A stretch of 64,000 nt of DNA from Trachelipus rathkii (lineage: Eukaryota > Arthropoda > Malacostraca > Isopoda > Trachelipodidae). Shown one piece after another: positions 10,471 to 23,390 of the stretch (position 1 is its first letter; each line of letters begins with the position of its first letter). The DNA is taken from contig JABUQX010004464.1 in NCBI GenBank assembly GCA_015478945.1, forward strand, positions 47,501 through 111,500, read 5' to 3'. A program made the position numbers and the translations under genes. The notes beneath the pieces are model-generated. The model saw only the letters and a list, made by a program, of their open reading frames with translations, was not told where the DNA came from and did no database searches.

Positions 10471-12150
10471 ATGGGAAGAAAAACGTGTTTGAATAAATTC
10501 TCCAAATGTCTTTGCTACGTATGTGGAAAATATAATACGAAAAGTCAACGGAAACCAATCACTTAATTGTTTAAAACGGCTTATAAACATTATTTTGAGT
10601 GTGCGTTGGGTGACCAGGATAAGCCATGGGCTCCACACATAACATGCATTGGATGTTATGTTAAATTAACCCTGTGGTTAAAAGGTGAAAAAGCACATTT
10701 GCCCTTTGGAGTGCTGATGTATTGGATGGAGCAAAGGAATCATATACAGGATTGCTACTTTTGCTTAACAAATGTATGTGGCTCCAATTCAAAAACTAAA
10801 GCAAACATTGCCTATCCGACAATTAACTCAGCCAGTAGACCAGTCCCCCATAATGGTGAGAACCTACCGATTCCTATAGCACCAGCTTCTTGGAAAGAGG
10901 TTCCTGACTCAGATGAAGATTTGTTTGACTCTAATGCTGGAGCATTGGGTGCTGCAGATATGCCATATATCCCAGACGAATCAAATGCAACACCACACAT
11001 GATTACCCAACCGGAACTAAATGATTTAGTACGAGACCTGCATTTCTCAAAACAGGCAAGCTGAAATCTTAGGTTCACGCCTGCAGGAGTGGAATTTGTT
11101 AGATAAAAAGGTTAATATTAGTATATATAGAATAGAAACAGGAATTTTAGGAAATGATATTTTACAAAGAGTTAACTAAATATGTTTCATGTTCGATGTT
11201 AAATGGGACTTATGCGTGAGGCGGTATTCCGTATTTTAGATGGTGAATGGCACTTATTCATAGACTCTTCAAAAACTAGCCTAAAAAGCCGTCTTATTGC
11301 ATAATTCAAACAAGTTTCCCTCAGTTCCGGTTGCGCATACTGTTGGAATGAAGTAACCTATGAAAGTATGTCCAAAATATTGAAAAAATATTAAATATAT
11401 ATATGACCAAACATGGCTTATCTTGTGATCTGAAAGTTGTTGGACTCTTTCTTGGTTCTACAGGCAGGATTCACCAAACACTGTTGTTTTTTGTGTTTAT
11501 GGAACAGCCGGTACTAAGCAACATTACGTATGAAAAACATGGAGAGAAAGAGATTAAATACATTTACCCCGGGCAAGAGAATGTAAGTATAAGCCCCTTG
11601 TTAGATCCTAAGCGAGTTATTTACCACCACTCCATATTAAATTGGATTGATGAAAGAATTTGTGAAGGCCATTGATAAGGAAGGAGATGGGATTTAAATA
11701 TTTTAATGTGACGTTTTTCGTGGCTAAGGTAACGCTAAATTGAAAGAAGGCGTTTTCGTCGGACCGCAGATTCGACAACTGCAACGTTATCCCGCTTTTG
11801 ACAAGAAATTAAACCATGATGAACTATCTGCATCGAATTCCTTCAAAGACGTTATTACAGGCTTCCTTGGAAACAAGCGAGTTAAAAATAGCGATCGTAT
11901 AGTAGAGAGGTTGCTAGTTAATTGCAAGAACTTAGGCTGCAGAATGTCACTAAAAATACATTTTTTACATTCTCATCTGACATTCTTTCCACCAAAATCT
12001 CGGGGCAGTAAGAGATGAACAAGGTGAAACATTCCAACAAGATATACAACAAATGGAGAAACGTTATCAGGGCAGATAGGATGAAGCAATGATGAGTGAT
12101 TACTGCTAAACGTTTCTGAAAAAGAGAAGACACTTCGAACATAAAAAGAA
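10471..12150 (+). pseudogene. Repetitive zinc-finger protein, copy 1, decayed
   Basis: From an ATG at 10471 the frame encodes 'CLCYVCG' (CxxC), a stop at 10564, then 'ECALGDQDKPWAPHITC', 'CIGCYVKL' (CxxC) and 'CYFCLTNVCG' (CxxC): a cysteine/histidine-rich N-terminal module that probably binds zinc. An acidic Ser/Asp linker follows. A one-base shift near 11055-11062 breaks the frame. Later pieces in three frames include 'LFIDSSKTSLK' (11.25 kb), 'LKEGVFVGPQIRQL' (11.74 kb), 'CRMSLKIHF' and, near 12.0 kb, 'DEQGETFQQDIQQMEK' followed by an in-frame TAG. I remember this family as a widely repeated unnamed arthropod protein of about 500-600 residues. It may be a transposase-like protein, but no function is established here. 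Confidence 0.7.
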
Positions 12151-12490
12151 AAAGTAGTTATCGAAAGTTTACAATGTTGCACAAATTCAGGAAAAATTAA
12201 GGTAAATATATTATTTTAGTTGGTAATGCTTTATACATACACGCTTTTTTCATCTTGACAATGGACCCTCTGAAAAATTTGGCTTTATAAAATAATTAAT
12301 TTTATAGTCAAGTAATAATAAAAAATATCTTTGTTACAACATACGCATATTTGGAGGTATTATACCTTAACTTTGGAAGCCCTTAACTCAAAAACTATAG
12401 GTGATACAAAAATTCTAAAATCATTTTCGGAATCCGCACTGAAAAGTATGTATAGTTTCACCTAATTTTATTTCAGTTACGAATCCAAAA
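12151..12490. other. Non-coding 3' flank of zinc-finger copy 1
   Basis: AT-rich sequence without an ORF lies between the end of the zinc-finger pseudogene and the next LINE fragment. It may be the untranslated tail of the same element. No terminal inverted repeat was found. Confidence 0.4.
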
Positions 12491-13320
12491 TCATTGTTGA
12501 CCAGTGTTATCAATTACTCCAAAGCGACTTAAACAAGATTGTAAATTGGTCAAAAACATGTCAAATGAAATTTAATATCGATAAATAGTAAAAATATTAC
12601 ATTTTGGAAGTAGAATAATGAATATAATTACAAAAAGTGACACAATATCAAAGTTTCAGTGAGGGGAAAAGGATCTAGGAGTATTAATTATAACGATTTA
12701 AAGTTGCGAAACAATGTGCTGAAGTTGTTAAAAAAGCAAATAAAGCTCTAGTATTTATTGCCAGAAACTTCGAATATAAATCTTAACATATAATACTTCC
12801 TCTCTATAAAACATTAGTTAGGCCTCATCTGGAATACGCAGTGCAGTTTTGGAGCCCATACCTCAAAAAAGACATAGAAAAAACATTTGAAAGAATTCAA
12901 AAAAGAGCAACTAAATTAATCCATTCTTTCTTCTTCTATTACGAGCAACGACTACGTGAAATTAGGTATCCATTCATTAGAGATAAGAAGATTGAGTGGA
13001 AAATTAAATAGAAGTTTTCAAAATACTAAATAAATTTGATAATCTCGATTACAGGCAGTTCTTCCGATATTTTTTTAATGATGTAACGCGAAGTAATGGG
13101 CATCAACTTTGTCATAAACGATTCCAACAATATAGCAATGAATTTTCCTCACCTTTACGAATGTAATCGAGAAGTGGAAAGTCTTGTTCTTATGAAATAG
13201 TTGAAACAGCGCTTAACATCGTTCATTCAAGAAAAAGTTTAGATAAACACTTTAAGAATATTGCTGTGAAACGTCATCAAACTCGATTTTACTTTATTCA
13301 ACTACAAGAATTGTAAGTAA
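12490..13320 (+). pseudogene. LINE reverse transcriptase C-terminal fragment (CR1/jockey-like)
   Basis: Plus-strand pieces match the thumb and C-terminal part of the LINE whose N-terminal half lies at 7.8-9.9 kb. They are 'LLQSDLNKIVNWSKT' and 'QMKFNID' (about 12512-12590), 'KDLGVL' (12670), 'KQCAEVVKKANKALVFI' (12715), 'PLYKTLVRPHLEYAVQFW' (12805), 'RATKLI' (12905) and 'LDKHFKN' (13240). Stops and frame shifts are scattered throughout. The first codons ('DQCYQLL') overlap the last codons of the upstream half ('EKDSEL'), so this is either the distal half of an interrupted copy or a separate 5'-truncated copy. Confidence 0.8.
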
Positions 13321-13420
13321 GCTCATCCTGAATATGGTAAAAATCAAACTAAAAAAAAATTGAAATCATTTTAGAAAAATGTTATAAGTTTTTAGCGTAA
13401 AAAGAATTACGGTTTGTAGT
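13321..13420. other. LINE 3' flank
   Basis: Short AT-rich sequence after the LINE C-terminal fragment, with an A-run near 13350. It is a possible LINE tail and has no ORF. Confidence 0.4.
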
Positions 13421-13870
13421 AGCTTTGATGTTCATGGCTTGCAAAAGTATCCGTTCTTAGAAAGTGATTTCATCGATCGCACTAAACCTGTAATAAATAG
13501 CTTTATGTTCACAAATAGAACATCTGTTTACAAATAACTGTAATGAATAAATGTAGAAAGTGGCTTTGATGTTTATCGCATAGAACATTTATTGTTCTAA
13601 AACTGTGATCTATTCGATCACGTTAAATGGCTGTAGTTGATGGCTTTTGATGTTTTCCGCATAGAACAATATCTGTTCTAAGACTGTGATCTAATCGATC
13701 ACACTGGAATAACTGTAGTAGATATTTTTGATGTTCACCGCATAGAAAACATATCTGTTACAAATACCGGATACATCCAACGCAAATAATAAACAAAAAT
13801 ACTTAACCGACTATGATGTTTGTTGCTTCGAAGCAGATCTGCTCTAAGTGAGCAGACCCATATGTCATAG
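13421..13870. repeat. ~80-bp tandem repeat with internal palindromes
   Basis: Units starting with (g)atgtt occur at about 13427, 13505, 13568, 13649, 13730 and 13815, a period of 64-88 and mostly near 80. Two inverted motifs recur inside the units: agaaca-n(5-6)-tgttct(a) (e.g. 13582-13600 and 13662-13681) and tgtgatc-n(5)-gatcaca (13684-13703; also 13605-13622 as tgtgatctattcgatcacg). The first and last copies keep the same plan with changed bases: the last has gaagcagatctgctc and ctctaagtgag-type pairs. Compensating changes that keep dyad symmetry suggest the hairpin or dyad matters, or arose by copying. No ORF. Confidence 0.7.
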
Positions 13871-14480
13871 AAATCGGTAAAATAATATACTTATTTTCAT
13901 AATACATAACAGTTTTTTAATAAAATAGGACAACAATTCATATCCGTGTGAGGAATGGACAGTGGTGTGAAGGAGCGTGGCAGCTAACAGCGACTTTAAG
14001 CTTAGCTGCCTTAGCATAATTATCTCTCTCTCAGTGGCAAATTTTCAGAATTTCCTATTCTTAGATTATGAGCAATAAAATACTAGTTTTGCAAACGTCT
14101 ACACAACAAAAGTATATTTCATTGCAAGGGCCTTTGCTACCTTTTATTTTCTTAAAAGTACCAGTCACATGACTTTTGTGCACGTAGGACATGTGTTGCT
14201 AAATTCTGATTAAGATAGATTACCTGATAAAAATGTTAAGCAAGCATGAAAACAGAAGTCAAAGAAAACATTAATTGAAGCCATAAACAAAATATTATGA
14301 ATATCAAAATTCAGCATATAAAATAGAAATGATGAAAACCCATAAAGAAGTTTGAACTACAAAAACCAGGCCCAGCCGTTTTTGGAAATGGAACCAAAAA
14401 AGTCAAAACTAGAGCATATTTTGCTAAAATTATATATTTGTTCAGACATAGTAAATTCCACAAACAATTGAAAAAAACGA
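13871..14480. other. Unassigned AT-rich sequence
   Basis: No reading frame, RNA gene or repeat unit recognised. The far end (from about 14480) is A-rich and grades into the hAT-like terminus. Confidence 0.5.
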
Positions 14481-14579
14481 AAAAACAAATATATTTACTG
14501 TCGTAGCGGGTAGTTGTTTCATGAAAAAAACCGTTTTTTCGGAAAAAAACGAGCTTTGTTTTTTTCCTTCCCAACCCTA
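14480..14579. mobile_element. Solo hAT-like terminus
   Basis: Read from 14579 leftward on the minus strand this begins TAGGGTTGGGA, then poly-A with AAAAAACGG-type motifs. It is the same pattern as the termini of the insertion at 53411-57265. On the plus strand it contains aaaaaaaccgttttttcgg. The partner end and a matching 8-bp target duplication (expected gtcttgtg) were not found upstream, so the element is truncated or too decayed to pair. Confidence 0.5.
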
Positions 14580-14985
14580 GTCTTGTGTAACAATTACTTA
14601 GTTAGGTTGCATCAAATGGACAAGTTCTCAAGACATATTGCATTTTCCAGATTCCAATTGTTGATGGAGAACCAGAAGATCATGCAATGGACGTAAATTT
14701 TGCATTACAAAATTGCCTGGAATAACAAATTCAAGGACTAAAGAAGACCAACAAATATCCAACCTACTTCCCGCCTATTAGGCACTGTTCCTTTCATAGC
14801 GAAGAGCTTCCTTATCCTCTGCACACCTGAAAAGTGTGGAAGTCTTGCCTGTTTCTCACGATATAACCTCTAGAGCGAGAGTGAGGATTGTCGCTCGTGT
14901 TATACTCAGTCCATGCAAAAATGATACGTGTAACTTTGATAGACCATTTGCGATTTATGATGGAAATGTCAAACAGAACACTTCA
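14580..14985. other. Unassigned sequence
   Basis: Mixed-composition sequence lies between the solo hAT-like terminus and the second zinc-finger copy. The start of that copy is not recognisable, so part of this stretch may belong to it. Confidence 0.35.
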
Positions 14986-14989
14986 TAAG

Positions 14990-16370
14990 AGATTAAATCA
15001 GCTATTGGACTCAATGATCTATGTCTCGCAATATACTATCGGATTGTTCAATTAGAAACAAGCAGAAACTAATTTGGCATCATATTAAAGGTGGTTGGAA
15101 AATACTCCTTAGAGACGGTAACTTCTCTGTACTTCTTTATTTGGGTGACGCCAAAGAAGAGTTCCGACGACTTTTTCTCGAGTATGGCGGCAAATTTTTA
15201 TTATGTTATTGTTGTTCCAGGTCTGATGTTAATTCAATTAACTTTGATGAAATTTAGGAGGGACGTGTCATGATCCTAATGAATGGAGATTGTTTATAGA
15301 TTCTTCTAAACTCTGTTTAAAAGCAGTGCTTCTTCCAATTGTAAGTGAGAAACCACTTCTTCGACTCCTATTGCCTATGGATCCCATATGAAAGAGACCT
15401 ACGACAACATTGAGGAGAATTTTTGTTTATCAGAGAATACGATACGAAACAAGCATCTTTGGAAATATATGCGGGTCGATTTAAATAGTTTATAGCATTT
15501 TGTTATCTCCGAACAGGATAGAGACTTAATAATTTTGTTAGTTTTCCTATGCGTGTGCTTCTTTCATATGGCAAATGGAACTTCGGACTCCTATTGCCTT
15601 ATGGATCCCATATCTATATCAGAAAGAGATCTACACAGAGCATGATAAATTTCTTGATACAAAAATACTCGATGATCGAACATGCATTCTATGGTAATAT
15701 AATGCGGCGATTTTAAAAGTTATAGCCACTTTTGTTAGGTCTCCATAGACAAGAGATTTTATTAACTATATTGTTATCTTTTGCTCTGTTTAACTTAAAG
15801 CAACCTAATCCGGAGATCGCAAAAAAAATATCATTTTTGTCAAGACGCAATGGCCTAAAAGAAATCAATTACCCTGGAAATAAAAAAGGTAATTTTTCAA
15901 CTTCTTGTAAAAACCTGAACTCGTATATCTTCTTCCTACGAATCAAACTTAAGGTTAATAAGAATTTTTTTGTATAAGCGATGGGATAAAAGTGGATCCA
16001 GTGTTTCCAATACTTATATTAAGAAATTTACCTAGGGATCAGTGAGGCTAAAATTAAAGAGGGTGTATTTTGTAGGCCACAAAGCGCTCACAGGCTAATA
16101 GGAGCTAATGAGAAGGACCACCACTCTTGATGAAAGCTTTGAATAATATGGAAAACACTGCATGGAATCCTTTTAAAAAGGTCATAACTGGGTTTCAAGG
16201 CAATATTAAGGCCGACAACTATGAAATTGATTAGTTGTTCCGAACTTCTTCGAAGACTATAAAGCGATATGGGATTAGTAACCATGCTCCTAAAAAATAA
16301 TTTTTCCCTTCTCATTCACATTGGAAATTTTTTGCGCTAACTGTCAATCTAGGCGCTATTTAAGCGTACA
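14990..16370 (+). pseudogene. Repetitive zinc-finger protein family, copy 2, heavily decayed
   Basis: This is a second, more damaged relative of the 10471-12150 pseudogene on the same strand. Matching pieces are 'RLFIDSSKLCLKAVLLP' (about 15286-15340), 'YGSHMKETYDNIEEN' (15375-15420), 'AKIKEGVFCRPQ' (about 16047-16083, compare 'LKEGVFVGPQ' in copy 1) and 'FKKVITGFQGNI' (about 16170-16205, compare 'FKDVITGFLGNK'). The zinc-finger N-terminus was not recognised. The segment around 15346-15480 recurs in altered form at 15580-15725 ('PYGSHI', 'SERDLH', 'ILDDRTCILW'), so part of the copy is internally duplicated. Many stops; non-functional. Confidence 0.6.
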
Positions 16371-16840
16371 TGTATGCTGCATTGGGTTACCTATTCCACT
16401 AGATATATCTCGTATTAACTATCACGAAAAACGTTGTTACTTAGGTGAAATGTAATCCCTCCTCAAATATGCATTGCAGACTACATATATATGGGCGAGC
16501 TGAAAATGGATGTTTCCTTCACCATACAATTTAGATAAGAATCTTCAAAATTCATAACATTTTTAACATTGCAGTAAGTATAATAGGTGAGTGAATTAAC
16601 TTAAAGCTTAGCATTTATGACACAATATTAAAAATTTTCAATTTCTGTTATTTACGATTAAAAATCTTGCTCTAGTAGTTACATAGCGACAATGGAATCG
16701 CGAGAGATCATGAATCTAGCGCACCACGCAAAGAACCTTCATAAGAATACCACTCTGCAAAATGTGTTTACTCACCATTTACAAGTAAGAACAAGTCAAA
16801 TTTGTGCCCTAACTCGGCCGAAATCCGTAGTGTTATTGAT
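16371..16840. other. Unassigned sequence with a short ORF
   Basis: It holds one 69-codon plus-strand frame (16692-16901), whose last third is poly-Tyr/Leu from the following ATT repeat. The first 48 codons match nothing I recognise. Probably spurious. Confidence 0.35.
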
Positions 16841-16907
16841 TTATTATTATTATTATTTTTATAAAATTATATTATTATATAATTATTTATTATTATTATA
16901 ATATTAT

Positions 16908-16947
<40 letters not shown>

Positions 16948-17460
16948 TTAATTTATTGAATAAATTGAATAATTGTTAATGCTATATTATCAATATATAT
17001 TATATATGATATATTGATATTATTATTAGTTATTTATTATGATGTAATTTATTATAATTATATACTATTATTATATATAAATATATATTATATATATCTC
17101 TTATATAAGTATAGATCATTGATTATCATTATTCTCATTGAATTAAATATTAATTATCAATTTATATATTTTGACCCATCAATATTCTATTGATCTATTA
17201 ATTAAATTCTAATTCATTAAATATAATTAATTATATATATAATTATTATTGATTAATTAATTTATTAGTAATTTATTATTATTATATATTAATTATTTGT
17301 TGTTTTTATGTTTATCAATATATTGATTTATAATTAATTATTATTATTATTATTATTATTATTATGTGATATATTTATTATTAGTTTGATTAATTATTAT
17401 TAATTGATTATTATTATATAATTGATTATACCTTTATTAATATGAATTAATTTTTATTAA
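16841..17460. repeat. (ATT)n and degenerate TTA-rich repeat block
   Basis: Tracts of TAT/ATT repeats (clearest at 16905-16945 and 17340-17365) sit among AT-only sequence. No gene. Confidence 0.9.
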
Positions 17461-20400
17461 TTATTAATGATTGATTATTTTATAATGTTAGAAGTCGAGA
17501 GAGTGCAATGAATGCGGTCACTCTTAACTTGAAAGGTGTTGGAGAAGAAAGTCGTTATCCAGAATCGAACAGTTATAATAAAAGTTGTTACCATCACTGA
17601 CTCTTGAAAAAATGATATGTTTCGTTGAATGAGGTAATTCAGGCGAATTTTATGAGCGACAACTGCCATTTCCATTATCTATATAGATTCTAAATTATTC
17701 AATAGAGCCAGTTCAGGCTTTTCAGAATAGCTGAGATGCTCATAACAACTATATTATATAAATATATATAAATGATAAAGATATATATTAAACAGAATAC
17801 TTTTGAAATACGTATCAGTAAAAAAGAATGTCAGTATTTGCTCAAGTAATAATGAACCAAGCTGTTAATATTATCATAATTCTAATAATTATAACTATAT
17901 TTAGTTATAGTTTATTATATATAATAATTTATTAATACTTACTAAGCTTTATAGTTTATTATGTTTTTCATAGCGTATATAGTACATGTAATAACAACCC
18001 TTTTAATGCGTTTGTTTCTAAGTCAACTAATTAAGAAGCGTATAATAGTATTTATAGTCTAGTTAGACAAATGATAACTCCTTATCACTAGCAACAGTCT
18101 CGAATATATGTTATAATATATACACAGCTGAAGTAATTACCTACTCAGAATACGTCACATTTAATAATTATACTATATATATATATAATGAATAAAAAGA
18201 TATTATAATTAATAACATATAATATATTAGTATAGATATATATATTATTGTGACGATAGATAATATTAATATAATTATAATATAGATAATATATAATAAT
18301 ATGATAATTTATTAATATTAAGTGTGAAGAACTAAGTGAGCATAAAATAGTAAATATTATTATTATGTAAGGTGAAGGTATAATATTATATATAATATAT
18401 ATATATATATAACTACTATATATATATATAGTATATATATTATTATAATATTCCTAATTAGATATATTCAAATTAAATTACATAAAGTAATATAAAATTT
18501 ATATATTAAGAGATTATATATATTAAACATATACTGTATGTAAAGATAATAAAATATATATTTATATATAAATATATATATAATAATAATATAATATCAT
18601 ATAATCTATTAATAATATATTATCCGAAAGAAGTTCTCCAGGATACTTATATATATACCTATTTAGAGAAATAATATTATCCTTAATAGTTATATCTATA
18701 TATATATACTAATTTATCTCCAAATATATATATATATTATAGTGATGTTTATCAGATACAATTTTCCAGTTTCAGTCTCCGCGGGTTTTTGTATAATATT
18801 AGATTCTCAATCAATTTAAAGTCTACCTTGTGTTATACGCTTGATTGCGCACTGTGCATTAAAAATTAGTTCAATGGTATGTTGAGAGAAGGGTTTAGAA
18901 ACAATTGCAATATTAATATTCACTATGAGTAATCTTGTCATAATTTTGGAATAACGTCTAAAAGGTCACAATTTATATTATTTCTACGAATAACAAACAC
19001 CACAAGGCAATTTTAACTCGTTCATTATCTAACCTTTTATCTAAACAGACTACTCATAAGCGTAATGTTCGCTGACAGGACTCGAGTAATATATATAGAG
19101 GGTCTCTCAATAACTCGCGCACCTAAATACCGTAGGTCTCTAAAATGTAGCGATTGCTCGAAAACGAAAATTCCATCAGCAAAGGAATCTGGAACTATGC
19201 TAAACAGAGATGAGTTATAAAAAGAATAGTATCGACCACTTAGTGACATCATCATTGTGAGAGTGTTAAACATCTCGGAAAGTTAGCAACAAATGCAATT
19301 GGTGTTACTTACATGGTGTGAATACATTCTATTTTGATCTACCAGAACATATACTTATTCTTACACTCCGAAATACAGACAAACAGCGGATTCGTGTATG
19401 GTAAGATAATGAAACACTTCAAAGAATGCAAGCTTAATTAGTTAATTCCATCCTATAAACACTCAGTATATTCAAGAATAAATACGCTTCTGAAATGTAA
19501 ATTGAGTGAGAAGAAGGATTCAGGCGCAGATTATTTTCCTAATCCTAATTTCCACAAGAAGCACCAGCTGTTCAACCAAAATACATTTTTCAAAAGCCAA
19601 GACAATACTTCTAAAGAAATATTAATTCAAAATATTTTAATAATAATAATAACTAATGAATATATATTAATTACTACCCTACGAACGTAGTCATAATAAC
19701 CATAGATATTTAGTAATATAGTACTAGTAGAACAGAGCGCATAGTATACAACTACCTGACTATATAATATGAATAAGCTACCAAACTATAAAATAAAGTC
19801 ATGCTCTACTCAAATATCATATACAAAAATATACCAGATATCCCCATTTATATTATGACATTTACCCAATAGATATTAATGTTTTTATTCTTATTACATT
19901 TTCAAAGACTAATTTAACTCACTCGGAGAATTAATCTAACTCTAATTTATTTATCAATATTAAATAAAATAGTTTCTGAATTAAAGCAGGAATATTAAAA
20001 GTAGTAGTCGATAAATTACTGCATTATATGTAAATAATTCATCATAAAGATTTTACACAAAATGATAGATTAGTATATTACTATGTGCTTACTAAGCGCG
20101 ACTATTCTTTTTTAGATTATCAAATTTATAATACATAAAACAAAAGTTACTATGTTCTCCCTGGGCACGATATATCGCAGAGACTTTGACTTAAGTAAAC
20201 CAAGAATGTTATAGATTTGGGCAGCTGAAGTTATATTACATAATAATATATGATGGCAAGGACGTAATATTACTCAGTGAATTCATTCTTGACTATTAGG
20301 AATCTCTCTTAAAGTCTATTCTTTACAGCATCTACCTCCGTATTTCACCCGACAATATGATATTAAGCTTGTAGGCATACTTAAAACGTATAAAATATGA

Positions 20401-21652
20401 TTTGATACGCAACCCAAAAATAAGATAACTAGCTAAGTAAATAATCGATGCCATCTCTCGATTAATTCTGCTATATACTTATTATATATATGTTATAGGT
20501 ATTGTAGCAAAAAACTTACACACGCAACTGAAGTGGCCTCTTCTAAACGCGTATAGTAATGAAGAAAGTTTTCTTTTTTGACAAATTTTCACACAAAACC
20601 ATTTTAAGTTTTAAAAATGAAAGTTTTAATGTCAATTACTAAATTAATTTTATTTTATTTAACAAATTAAAGAAAGAAGATAATAGTTTTAATAATAATA
20701 AATAGATAACGATAATAATAAGTAAATCACAGAATTATTAGATACAAATATTTAATGAACTGATCGCTCTCAAGGCAGGACGAAACTGTGGCGATCAGGT
20801 TTTTAATTATAAAATTGAAATCAAGTTAAAACATAAAAGCTGTTTAATTTTAATATGCATTAGTACTTTAATCTGTATAAATTATTATAGTATAATAAAT
20901 TATATATATCTGGTTATATTTTAACTATCACAAATAAAATAAGATCTTTTTTTCTAAAATATATATAATTTCTTATATATATTATTGTTGCAACACAGCC
21001 TCAACTTCCTCTCATATAGGCATTAGTTTGGTCATAATATATAATTATTATAAGTATATTTATATCATATACCTAATGAAATGACAGATCCACTAAAAAT
21101 GGTATATATACAAAATATATATACTAATAATATATTACCTATATAATTTTATGCCTATATAGTATATATACTATATATAATATAGAATATATATATAGCT
21201 ATATGTCTTTATGTGATAAAAAACTTTTATTTAAAATTTAATTTTAAGTATATTATATATCACTCTGTTTCAACAATATTTGTACCGATTATAATATATA
21301 TTAAATATAATATATATAATATAGTATACGTTTCTTAAGCTACTATAGACTTATATAGTATTATCATATATATACGTATATATTATATATAATATATATA
21401 TATATTATATATATATATATATATATTATTATCAGTATATTATATTTGCCCTATAATACTGATCGAGAAAATATAAGTTTATAATGAAAAAAAGTGAGGA
21501 CAAATAAAGTAAATTAAAGATTGATTATAAGATTAAATGTTTGTAAGTAAGTTTGTAAGCTTATAAATACTATATATATATACTATTCTTATATATAGGA
21601 GTACAGACAAATTGAAGAAATTTAAATTGATTAATTTGTATATAACTCACAG

Positions 21653-21683
<31 letters not shown>

Positions 21684-23390
21684 AGTCTATATATAGAGCT
21701 TAAAAAGAATTAAGAGTAAATCACCTTAACGCGTGTAATGCTTGTTTGAAGATGGTAATTAAGGTTTATTATTCATCTTGAGAATCCTCTTAGTTATTTA
21801 ATATATTTATCTCATATATATAAGTGAATATAATTTTATAATATATTTTATATTATGCCTCGAAGTAAATTGTAAGTAATAAGTTTAATACGTATAGTGT
21901 GTGCTAAGTTGTATAAGAGGGAGTAAGTAGTGATAATATAAGTAGAGCCAAATTTTATTCTAATTAAATTTATATAAAAAGATATTATATAATAGTAATA
22001 TTAAATGTTAAGTGAGTGAGTTATATATATATCTTAGGTATATAGTGAATAATCTATCTCAATCCAGGTGGTGACCTGAATAAAGTAAATCTAGTTATAC
22101 TTAGTAGAATTAACGTATAAATAAAGTTATTGTAATATCATATGATATACCCTATAGATAAAGGCCTCGGAAACACTTACATAATAACATAATTAAATAA
22201 TGATATTATACGAAATTTATCAATCACAACCAGACTTCTATCTCAGGCACGAGACCCTTTCCAAATAATAACAGTGACGAAAGACAGAAAAGCGAGAAAA
22301 GCAAGCAAGCAGATGAAGACACAAAATCGAAAAACAAGAAAACTCACAACTTCCAACAGCACACGGCACTATATATACAGCCTCCATGTGACACCAATCA
22401 TCAACTTAAAGTCCGATAGCTGCAAATATACTAACTCCTCACACATTGACTACACAGCTGATCATTGTATAAATATACATATTTATGACAGTAAGAATTG
22501 TAATAGTACGTCACATAAAACAATACCAATTCGAATAAAATATAATAAAAATAAATTAATAAAAGAATTTTAATTAATGTCAATAAATCTAATCCTACGA
22601 ATAACGTTAAAGTTTCTTTGAAAAGAACCAAATATATAGACCAGAGAATAATATGAAAATAAATAAATATAAGTAAGAGATTAGAATACCACGAACATAT
22701 ACGTTATCTGCCGTATAATAATACATAGGTCTCCTGCATATACAATATCACAACATAAATTGTCATAGAAATCACAATTTAGTGAAGAAAATAATAAATT
22801 GTAAAATATAACAATTAATAGATAAAAAGTAAACTATATCTAATACTGAAGCTATTAATACACATAAAATCTAAAACAACACCATACTGTTAATCGACGA
22901 GGAACATATACATAACTCAAATCAGCATAAAGGATCATAAGATAAAATTTAATTATGACTGCATATATAATAAAAATATAAAATCTAATAACCAATAGAC
23001 ATGAAATAAAATATTACTTCAAAGATACGAATCATTATAATTGGAGGATCGAACTCAATGAATAAAATAAAATTACTATGTATAATAAGTATAAAATAAT
23101 ATAAATAATAATTATGACAGTGAAAAGGATATTTGTATACAAAATAATTTCAAGTGTTTATATAAATTAACTTAAGAATAGCAGATGCCTCATTCATTAT
23201 AACTAGAATTGAGTAATGGTAATACAGAGATATCACCATTTATAACAAAATGGCGTTACTTTAATAAGCAACATAGGTATATATTATAATATATATATAT
23301 ATATATAATATTTAAGGAGTTTATAGATAACATTCAAAATTAGTAACTTTTTCAGGTATAATTATATATATATATATATAATTATATATA
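17461..23390. other. AT-rich region without recognisable genes
   Basis: Nearly 6 kb of AT-rich sequence with short TA runs (for example 18390-18440, 21370-21430, 21655-21685, 23280-23310 and 23358-23390). The few short frames (19273-19037 minus; 22274-22573 plus) match nothing known to me. The sequence has the look of a repeat region with many small A/T insertions. No RNA gene or element boundary was found. Confidence 0.6.

Noticed and set aside
13582..13600. Steroid-receptor response element
   Set aside because: The inverted agaaca/tgttct spacing varies and the motif recurs as part of a tandem repeat; nothing ties it to a promoter.
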